A program made the translations under genes and the position numbers. A DNA stretch of 64,000 nt from Pseudomonas gingeri (lineage in GTDB: Bacteria > Pseudomonadota > Gammaproteobacteria > Pseudomonadales > Pseudomonadaceae), in the NCBI RefSeq assembly GCF_013386115.1, contig NZ_JACAOR010000005.1, positions 350,543 through 414,542 of the forward strand, in the 5' to 3' direction. Shown here one piece after another: positions 25,877-32,686 of this stretch; positions within the stretch are counted from its first letter, which is position 1; each line of letters begins with the position of its first letter. Below the pieces are notes generated by a model. The model was not told where the DNA came from and searched no databases. It was given only the letters and a program-made list of their open reading frames with translations.

Positions 25877-27061
25877 ATGAATCAACCCAGAAACGTAATC
25901 CGCTACATCAACGCCGCCCATGTGATCGATCACATGTTCATGCTGATCTTCCCCGCGGCTGTGCTCGGCATGGGCCAGACCTTCGGCCTGGATTTCGCCG
26001 GGATGATCGGCCTGTCCCTGGGCGGCTTCATTGCCTTCGGCGCCTGTTCGCTACCGGCGGGCTGGCTGGGTGATCGCTGGAGTCGTCGCAGCATGATGCT
26101 GCTGTTCTTTTTCGGCATCGGCGCGGCCTCGGTGCTTACCGGGTTGAGCAGCACCGCCCCGATGCTGACCCTGGGCCTGACCCTGATCGGTGTGTTTGCC
26201 GCGATCTATCACCCGGTGGGCACCGCGATGCTGGTCAGTTACGCCCAGAACCGCGGCCGGGAAATCGGTATCAACGGCATGTGGGGCAACCTCGGGGTGG
26301 CGTTTTCCGCCTTGATCACCGGACTGCTGGTGGCGCATTTCGGCTGGCGCGCGGCGTTTATCATTCCAGGGGCCATCTCGCTCCTGCTGGGCGTGCTGTT
26401 TGCCTTGCAGGTGCGTGAGGAACCGATTCCCGTGCGCCCTCATGTGAAGCTCAAGGGCGCCAATGGCCAGCAGATTTCCATGGTCATGGTGTTTACCGTA
26501 CTGGCGCTGGTGACCGCCACGGGCGGTGTGGTGTTCAACGCCACCACCATGACTTACCCGAAACTGTTCCAGGAGCGCCTGCATGAGTTGTTCGCGTCGC
26601 CGCAGACCCTGGGGCTGATCGTCAGCCTGGCCTATGCCTTCGGGGCTGTCGCACAGTTGAGCATCGGCCGGGTGATCGACCGTGTCAGCCTGAAGTGGCC
26701 GTTCGTGCTTCTGACCCTGTGCCAGGCCCCGTTGCTGTTCGGCCTGGCCCAGGTTGATGGCCTGTCGGTAATGGTCCTGGGGGCGGCGTTGATGTTCGTG
26801 GTGTTCGGCCAGGTGACAGTGAATGACGCGATGGTCGCCAACTTCGTGGCCCCGCAATGGCAATCACGGGTATTCGCCCTGCGTTACTGCCTGTCGTTCG
26901 GCGCCAGCGCCACGGCGATTCCCCTCATCGCCTATGTCGAGCCACGCCAGGGTTTTGCCGGGCTGTACCTGATCCTGGCAGGGTTCGGCGCCTTGACCTT
27001 CATCGCCGCGCTGGTGTTTCCAAGAACCCCGGCCCAGCAGCCTGCCGGGCAGGTCGCCTGA
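25877..27061 (+). CDS. MFS efflux transporter (fosmidomycin-resistance-like)
   Basis: This 394-residue, about 12-helix membrane protein starts RNVIRYINAAHVIDHMFMLIFPAAV and has GVFAAIYHPVGTAMLVSYA and PAGWLGDRWSRR. This resembles the Fsr branch of drug efflux MFS proteins. The substrate is unknown. The divergent AraC regulator is the probable controller, and the LysE exporter next to it suggests a small export cluster. ATG 25877 is used; the preceding GTG is possible but both have weak ribosome binding sites. Confidence 0.88.
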   Translation: MNQPRNVIRYINAAHVIDHMFMLIFPAAVLGMGQTFGLDFAGMIGLSLGGFIAFGACSLPAGWLGDRWSRRSMMLLFFFGIGAASVLTGLSSTAPMLTLGLTLIGVFAAIYHPVGTAMLVSYAQNRGREIGINGMWGNLGVAFSALITGLLVAHFGWRAAFIIPGAISLLLGVLFALQVREEPIPVRPHVKLKGANGQQISMVMVFTVLALVTATGGVVFNATTMTYPKLFQERLHELFASPQTLGLIVSLAYAFGAVAQLSIGRVIDRVSLKWPFVLLTLCQAPLLFGLAQVDGLSVMVLGAALMFVVFGQVTVNDAMVANFVAPQWQSRVFALRYCLSFGASATAIPLIAYVEPRQGFAGLYLILAGFGALTFIAALVFPRTPAQQPAGQVA

Positions 27062-27113
27062 AATATGACGGCTTCAGTGTGGGTGCTGGCTTAAAGCTAG
27101 CATTCACGTCTGT

Positions 27114-27162
27114 CTGCAAATCATTCCTTTGGGTGATTTAGCGCGTGCGCGACGGCTCTAGA
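27114..27162 (+). promoter_or_regulatory. Putative activated promoter of the acyl-CoA ligase gene
   Basis: CTGCAAATCA (27114-27123) lies 40 bp upstream of GGCTCTAGAGT, a possible -10 element. The same 10-mer with similar spacing precedes the DUF1302 gene, suggesting that one activator serves both. No good -35 hexamer is present, as expected for activator-dependent promoters. Confidence 0.4.
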
Positions 27163-27208
27163 GTGCCTATCTTTAGCCACGACCGTGCAGTCAGACAAAG
27201 GGACGTCC

Positions 27209-28891
27209 ATGTTGCAGACCCGCGTAATTCCACCCGCCGAAGGTGCGTATCAATACCCGCTCTTGATCAAGCGGTTGCTGATGTCCGGCAGCCGTTACGA
27301 GAAGACCCGCGAAATCATCTACCGCGACAAGGTGCGCTACAGCTATCCGACCCTCAGTGAGCGTGTCGCCCGGCTGGCCAACGTGCTGACGGCGGCCGGG
27401 GTCAAGGCCGGTGACACGGTGGCGGTGATGGACTGGGACAGCCATCGCTACCTGGAATGCATGTTCGCCATTCCGATGATCGGTGCGGTGATCCACACCA
27501 TCAACGTGCGCCTGTCGCCGGAGCAGATCCTCTACACCATGAACCACGCGGTCGACCGCTTCGTGCTGGTCAACAGCGAGTTCGTCGGGCTCTACCAGGC
27601 GATTGCCGGGAACCTGACCACGGTGGAGAAAACCCTGCTGCTGACCGATACCGACGCCACCACGGCCGACCTGCCGAACCTGGTCGGCGAGTACGAGCAG
27701 TTGCTGGCGGCGGCGAGCCCGGTCTACGACTTCCAGGATTTCGACGAGAACTCGGTCGCCACCACGTTCTACACCACCGGTACCACCGGCAATCCGAAAG
27801 GCGTGTATTTCAGCCATCGGCAACTGGTGCTGCATACCATGGGCGTGGCGACGATCATGGGCAGTGTCGACAGCGTGCGCCTGCTGGGCACCAATGATGT
27901 GTACATGCCGATCACGCCGATGTTCCACGTGCATGCCTGGGGCCTGCCGTATGTGGCGACCATGCTCGGGCTCAAGCAGGTCTACCCGGGTCGCTACGAT
28001 CCGGAGTTCCTGGTGGAGCTGTGGCGCAAGGAGAAGGTCACGTTCTCCCACTGCGTGCCGACCATCCTGCAGATGGTGCTCAATGCCAAGGCGGCCCAGG
28101 GCACTGACTTCAAGGGCTGGAAGATGGTGATCGGCGGCAGCGCGCTGAACCGCACGCTGTACGAAGCCGCCAAGGCTCGCGGCATCCAGCTGACCGCGGC
28201 CTACGGCATGTCGGAAACCGGCCCGCTGGTCTCCTGCGCCCATCTCAATGAGGAGTTGATGGCGGGCACCGAGGACGAACGCACCACCTACCGGATCAAG
28301 GCCGGCGTGCCGGGTCCCCTGGTGGAAGCGGCGATCATGGATGCCGAGGGCAACTTCCTGCCGGCCGACGGGGAAAGCCAGGGTGAACTGGTGCTACGGG
28401 CGCCCTGGCTGAGCGAGGGGTATTTCAACGAGCCGCAGAAGGGCGCGGAGCTCTGGGCCGGGGGTTGGCAGCACACCGGCGATGTCGCGACGCTCGACAG
28501 CATGGGGGTGATCGACATCCGCGACCGGATCAAGGATGTGATCAAGACCGGAGGCGAGTGGGTCTCGTCCCTGGCCCTCGAGGACCTGGTCAGCCGCCAT
28601 CCGGCGGTACGCGAAGTAGCAGTGGTGGGGATCGCCGATCCGCAATGGGGCGAGCGCCCGTTTGCCCTGCTGGTGCTGCGCGAGGGCCATGAGATCGGCG
28701 CCCGGGAACTCAAGGAGCACCTCAAGCCGTTCGTTGAGCAGGGCCATCTGAGCAAGTGGGCGATCCCGAGCCAGATCGCCCTTGTTACTGAAATTCCCAA
28801 GACCAGCGTCGGCAAGCTCGACAAGAAGCGCATCCGCCTCGACATCGTCGAATGGCAGGCGAGCAACAGTACCTTCCTCTCGACTCTTTGA
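27209..28891 (+). CDS. Medium/long-chain fatty acid--CoA ligase (AlkK-like)
   Basis: This 560-residue AMP-forming ligase has the P-loop TFYTTGTTGNPKGVYFSHRQ (TTGTTGNPKG), motif AYGMSETGP, GGWQHTGDVA and the C-terminal lysine motif PKTSVGKLDKK. The start (MLQTRVIPPAEGAYQYPLLIKRL) and length match the AlkK group, which activates medium- to long-chain fatty acids. It is followed by DUF1302 and DUF1329 genes and a MalT-like regulator, an order recalled from the PA3921-PA3924 region of P. aeruginosa. AAGGGA is the ribosome binding site. Confidence 0.9.
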   Translation: MLQTRVIPPAEGAYQYPLLIKRLLMSGSRYEKTREIIYRDKVRYSYPTLSERVARLANVLTAAGVKAGDTVAVMDWDSHRYLECMFAIPMIGAVIHTINVRLSPEQILYTMNHAVDRFVLVNSEFVGLYQAIAGNLTTVEKTLLLTDTDATTADLPNLVGEYEQLLAAASPVYDFQDFDENSVATTFYTTGTTGNPKGVYFSHRQLVLHTMGVATIMGSVDSVRLLGTNDVYMPITPMFHVHAWGLPYVATMLGLKQVYPGRYDPEFLVELWRKEKVTFSHCVPTILQMVLNAKAAQGTDFKGWKMVIGGSALNRTLYEAAKARGIQLTAAYGMSETGPLVSCAHLNEELMAGTEDERTTYRIKAGVPGPLVEAAIMDAEGNFLPADGESQGELVLRAPWLSEGYFNEPQKGAELWAGGWQHTGDVATLDSMGVIDIRDRIKDVIKTGGEWVSSLALEDLVSRHPAVREVAVVGIADPQWGERPFALLVLREGHEIGARELKEHLKPFVEQGHLSKWAIPSQIALVTEIPKTSVGKLDKKRIRLDIVEWQASNSTFLSTL

Positions 28892-28899
28892 GTCCTCCT

Positions 28900-28923
28900 T
28901 GCCACGCCCGAAAGGGCGTGGCA
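28900..28923 (+). terminator. Hairpin after the acyl-CoA ligase gene
   Basis: TGCCACGCCC and GGGCGTGGCA form a 10-bp perfect stem closed by a stable GAAA loop, starting 8 bp after the stop codon. There is no U-run, so it may pause, protect or only partly terminate. It is the main structured element of a 327-bp gene-free gap that also holds a palindrome and a promoter. Confidence 0.6.
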
Positions 28924-28933
28924 GCCCCACCAA

Positions 28934-28945
28934 GCAAGCGCTTGC
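28934..28945. promoter_or_regulatory. Perfect 12-bp palindrome, possible TetR-type operator
   Basis: GCAAGCGCTTGC, with partial symmetry beyond (CCAA...TTGC), is symmetrical enough for a dimeric repressor. Palindromes of this CAAGCGCTTG kind are seen near acyl-CoA metabolism genes controlled by TetR-family proteins. No TetR gene is present in the window, so the link is speculative. Confidence 0.35.
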
Positions 28946-29029
28946 CTTGCCAAATCGGTTTTTTCAGCCATTCTTGCCGAGCCGGTATCGGCGAGCTTGG
29001 CGAAAGGGCTGTTCCAGAGTGGTTGGTGA

Positions 29030-29080
29030 CTGCAAATCACACTTTAGAGGGATCAAGCAGTACTACCTGCTGGCTATAGT
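29030..29080 (+). promoter_or_regulatory. Putative activated promoter of the DUF1302-DUF1329 operon
   Basis: CTGCAAATCA (29030-29039) is followed 42 bp from its start by GGCTATAGT, with TATAGT as a -10 hexamer. A short inverted repeat AGCAG/CTGCT (29056-29071) lies between them. The same element precedes the acyl-CoA ligase gene. The nearby MalT-like activator is the natural candidate to bind. Confidence 0.45.
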
Positions 29081-29218
29081 CCGCTCAAGGATTTTCAGGA
29101 ACGGAGCAGGCGCGCGATACAGCGATGCCGCCCTGGGTGAGTGGGGAGTGATGGTTGCTGTTTGCCCCGGGCGTTTCTGGATATCTGCCATAACAATAAA
29201 GCACATGGAGTAGCGTCG

Positions 29219-31084
29219 ATGATCTCAGTAAACCAGTTCTGGCGCCGGGCGAAGCTGCCCCTGGCCGTCAGCCTCGCCTCTACGCTCGCCGGCCCTGCAT
29301 TCGGCGTCAGTTTCAATATCGGGGAAATCGAGGGGAGTTTCGACTCGTCCCTGTCCCTGGGCGCCAGTTGGTCGACGCAGAATCCGAACAAGGATCTGAT
29401 CGGTGCCAACAACGGCGGCAAGGGCCTGTCGCAGACCTCCGATGACGGACACCTGAACTTCAAGGCCGGGCAGACTTTCTCGAAGATCTTCAAGGGCATC
29501 CATGACCTGGAACTGAAATACGGCGATACCGGCGTGTTCGTGCGCGGCAAGTACTGGTACGACTTCAAGCTGCAGGATGAAGACCTGGACTTCAAGAACG
29601 TCAGCAACGACAACCGCAAGGAAGGCGCCAAGTCGTCCGGCGGGCAGATTCTCGACGCCTTCGTGTACCACAACTACTCCATCGCCGATCAGCCGGGTTC
29701 CGTGCGTTTCGGCAAGCAGGTGGTGAGCTGGGGTGAAAGCACCTTTATCGGTGGCGGCATCAACTCCATCAACCCGATCGACGTGTCGGCATTCCGCCGT
29801 CCGGGTGCCGAGATCAAGGAAGGCCTGATCCCGGTCAACATGTTCTATGTGTCCCAGACCCTGACCGACAATCTGTCGGCCGAGGCGTTCTATCAGTTGG
29901 AATGGGACCAGACGGTAACGGATAACTGCGGCACGTTCTTCTCGCAGCCGGACATCGTATCCGATGGCTGCAAAGACAATCTGCGCGTGCTGAACAAACG
30001 CTCCACTATCAACCCTGCGGCATTTCCGACGCTTAATGCCTTTGGTGTAGACGTCAATAACGAGGGTGTTCTGGTTCGACGTGGTGGTGATCGTGACGCA
30101 CGGGACAGCGGTCAATTCGGTGTTGCCTTTCACTACAATTTCGAACCGTTGGATACCGAGTTCGGTGCCTATTTCATGAACTACCATAGCCGTGCACCGA
30201 TTTTCAGTGCGACGGGCGCACCTCAGTCGGTTTACAACGTGCCTTTGGGGCCGCTGGCGGCCTTGCGACCACTGATCGTTGCCGGTAACTCGAAATATTT
30301 CATCGAATACCCAGAAGATATTCGCCTTTACGGTTTGAGTTTCTCCACAACCTTGCCCACCGGCACCGCGTGGAGCGGTGAGCTGAGCTATCGGCCCAAT
30401 GCTCCGGTGCAGTTGAACTCTACCGACATTCTTTATGCTGGCGTGCGGCCTATTGGCGGCCCGGTATTAGGCAATGCTTCGCTGCTCACCGGTGTCCCCG
30501 GTCAGGACTTGAATGGGTATCGCCGCAAGGAAATCACCCAGTTCCAGACAACGTTTACCCATTTCTTCGATCAGGTCATGGGGGCTAACCGCCTGACACT
30601 GGTAGGTGAAGTCGGTGTGACTCATGTGGGCGGCCTGGAGAGCAAGTCGGACGTGCGGTACGGTCGTGATCCCGTCTTCGGTCCTGGCACGCTGCCCAAC
30701 GGTGCTTGTGCGGCCTTGAACACATCCACCGCTCAAGGTGCTGGTCTGGCCAACAGCAACGGCCTGAATACCAACTGCAACAACGACGGCTTCACCACGG
30801 CAACCTCCTGGGGCTATCGCGCCCGGGCCATCTGGGAATACCCGGACGTCTTCGCCGGGGTGAACCTCAAGCCGAACGTGGCCTGGTCCCACGACGTGAA
30901 GGGTTATTCGCCAGGCCCTGGCGGCAACTTCGAGGAAGGCCGCAAGGCCGTCAGCCTGGGCCTCGATGCCGAATACCAGAACACCTACACCGCGAGCCTG
31001 GCGTACACCAACTTCTTCGGTGGCGACTACAGCACGGTGGATGACCGTGACTTCGTGGCGCTGAGCGTCGGTGTGAACTTCTAA
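29219..31084 (+). CDS. DUF1302 outer-membrane protein
   Basis: This 621-residue exported protein has a signal peptide of about 29 residues ending PAFG. A beta-rich body with many aromatic, glycine-bordered strands ends in FVALSVGVNF, a terminal Phe as in outer-membrane barrels. DUF1302 proteins accompany DUF1329 partners, and both are linked to fatty-acid or hydrophobic compound uptake. The ATG has GGAG eight bases upstream. Codon use changes inside the gene: about 29990-30745 has many A/T-ending codons, unlike both ends, which hints at recombination in exposed loops. DUF1329 follows after 29 bp. Confidence 0.9.
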   Translation: MISVNQFWRRAKLPLAVSLASTLAGPAFGVSFNIGEIEGSFDSSLSLGASWSTQNPNKDLIGANNGGKGLSQTSDDGHLNFKAGQTFSKIFKGIHDLELKYGDTGVFVRGKYWYDFKLQDEDLDFKNVSNDNRKEGAKSSGGQILDAFVYHNYSIADQPGSVRFGKQVVSWGESTFIGGGINSINPIDVSAFRRPGAEIKEGLIPVNMFYVSQTLTDNLSAEAFYQLEWDQTVTDNCGTFFSQPDIVSDGCKDNLRVLNKRSTINPAAFPTLNAFGVDVNNEGVLVRRGGDRDARDSGQFGVAFHYNFEPLDTEFGAYFMNYHSRAPIFSATGAPQSVYNVPLGPLAALRPLIVAGNSKYFIEYPEDIRLYGLSFSTTLPTGTAWSGELSYRPNAPVQLNSTDILYAGVRPIGGPVLGNASLLTGVPGQDLNGYRRKEITQFQTTFTHFFDQVMGANRLTLVGEVGVTHVGGLESKSDVRYGRDPVFGPGTLPNGACAALNTSTAQGAGLANSNGLNTNCNNDGFTTATSWGYRARAIWEYPDVFAGVNLKPNVAWSHDVKGYSPGPGGNFEEGRKAVSLGLDAEYQNTYTASLAYTNFFGGDYSTVDDRDFVALSVGVNF

Positions 31085-31113
31085 GTACGCTGAATTTCAG
31101 GAAGAACAAGAAC

Positions 31114-32478
31114 ATGAAGATAACCAAGAATCTGTTGCAGGTCGGCGTACTCGGATTGTCGTTGCTGGCGACCGGCGTGATGGCGGCGGTGTCCGCCGAT
31201 GAAGCGGCGAAGCTGGGCACCACCCTGACCCCGATGGGCGCGGAAAAGGCCGGTAACGCGGCAGGTACGATTCCGGCCTGGGCGCCGATGGCGAAGAACA
31301 TTGGCTCGGTGGACAGCAAGGGTTTCCTGTCCGACCCGTATGCCAGTGAAAAACCGCTGTTCACCATCACCGCGCAGAACGTCGAGCAGTACAAGAACCA
31401 GCTGGCGCCGGGCCAATACGCGATGTTCAAGCGTTACCCGGACACCTTCAAGATGCCGGTCTACCCGTCCCATCGTGGCGCCACCGTGCCGGATGACGTG
31501 TTCGCCGCCATCAAGGAAAACGCCACCAAGACCAATCTGGTCAGCGGCGGCAACGGCCTGGAAAACTTCAAGACCGCCGTGCCGTTCCCGATCCCGAAAA
31601 GCGGTGTGGAAGTGATCTGGAACCACATCACCCGTTATCGTGGCGGCAGCGTGACTCGCCTGGTGACCCAGGCCACGCCGCAGGCCAACGGTTCGTTCAG
31701 CCTGGTGTACTTCCAGGACCAGTTCGTCTTCCGCGACAAGATGAAGGACTACGATCCGGCCAACCCGGGCAATATCCTGTTCTACTTCAAGCAGAAAGTG
31801 ACCGCGCCGGCGCGTCTGGCCGGTGGCGTGCTGCTGGTCCATGAAACCCTCGACCAGGTCAAGGAGCCGCGTTCGGCATGGGTCTACAACGCCGGCCAGC
31901 GTCGTGTGCGTCGTGCCCCGCAAGTCTCCTATGACGGTCCGGGTACCGCCGCCGACGGCCTGCGCACTTCCGACAACCTGGATATGTACAACGGTGCGCC
32001 GGATCGCTACGACTGGAAGCTCGAAGGCAAGAAAGAGATGTACATCGCCTCCGACAGCTACAAGCTCGACGATCCGAAACTCAAGTACGCCGACATCATC
32101 AAGGCCGGCCACATCAACCAGGACCTGGCACGCTACGAGCTGCGCCGTGTCTGGCATGTGGTCGCGACCCTGAAGGAAGGCCAGCGCCACATCTACGCCA
32201 AGCGTGACTTCTACATCGACGAAGACACCTGGCAGGCGGCGGTGATCGACCATTACGACGGTCGTGGTCAACTGTGGCGCGTGGCCGAGGCCCATGCCGA
32301 GAACTACTACGACAAGCAAGTGCCGTGGTATGCCCTGGAAACCCTCTACGACCTGCAGTCCGGCCGCTACCTGGCGCTGGGCATGAAGAACGAAGAGAAG
32401 CAGGCGTATGACTTCGGCTTCACCGCCACCACCAGCGACTTCACCCCGGCGGCCCTGCGCCAGGACGGCGTTCGCTGA
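31114..32478 (+). CDS. DUF1329 outer-membrane/periplasmic protein
   Basis: This 454-residue exported protein has signal peptide MKITKNLLQVGVLGLSLLATGVMA. The mature part (LGTTLTPMGAEKAGNAAG, DYDPANPGNILFYFKQKVTAPARLAG, RRVRRAPQVSYDGPG) is typical of DUF1329, which resembles LolA/LolB-like outer-membrane lipid-handling folds. It is paired with DUF1302 as usual and probably moves or binds lipids at the outer membrane. AGGAAG precedes the ATG. A strong terminator ends the operon. Confidence 0.92.
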   Translation: MKITKNLLQVGVLGLSLLATGVMAAVSADEAAKLGTTLTPMGAEKAGNAAGTIPAWAPMAKNIGSVDSKGFLSDPYASEKPLFTITAQNVEQYKNQLAPGQYAMFKRYPDTFKMPVYPSHRGATVPDDVFAAIKENATKTNLVSGGNGLENFKTAVPFPIPKSGVEVIWNHITRYRGGSVTRLVTQATPQANGSFSLVYFQDQFVFRDKMKDYDPANPGNILFYFKQKVTAPARLAGGVLLVHETLDQVKEPRSAWVYNAGQRRVRRAPQVSYDGPGTAADGLRTSDNLDMYNGAPDRYDWKLEGKKEMYIASDSYKLDDPKLKYADIIKAGHINQDLARYELRRVWHVVATLKEGQRHIYAKRDFYIDEDTWQAAVIDHYDGRGQLWRVAEAHAENYYDKQVPWYALETLYDLQSGRYLALGMKNEEKQAYDFGFTATTSDFTPAALRQDGVR

Positions 32479-32513
32479 TACCCGTTGCAGGGCAGAGGCG
32501 CATCCTCTGCTGA

Positions 32514-32544
32514 AAACGCCCCGACCGGTTCGGGGCGTTTTTTT
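32514..32544 (+). terminator. Terminator of the DUF1302-DUF1329 operon
   Basis: AAACGCCCCGA pairs with TCGGGGCGTTT around a short loop and is followed by a run of T. It is a strong intrinsic terminator 35 bp after the DUF1329 stop. Confidence 0.93.
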
Positions 32545-32686
32545 GTCCGGCGGGAAACTGTGGCGAGATATTTCCGGATAAAGGCATTTCGACACATTTA
32601 CGATAAAAAGCCTTCAGTGCGGCGACGTTTACCGCTAGTCTGCGCTGATGCGCCCCGCCGATAACAGCGTTCAACAAGAGCCGGCC

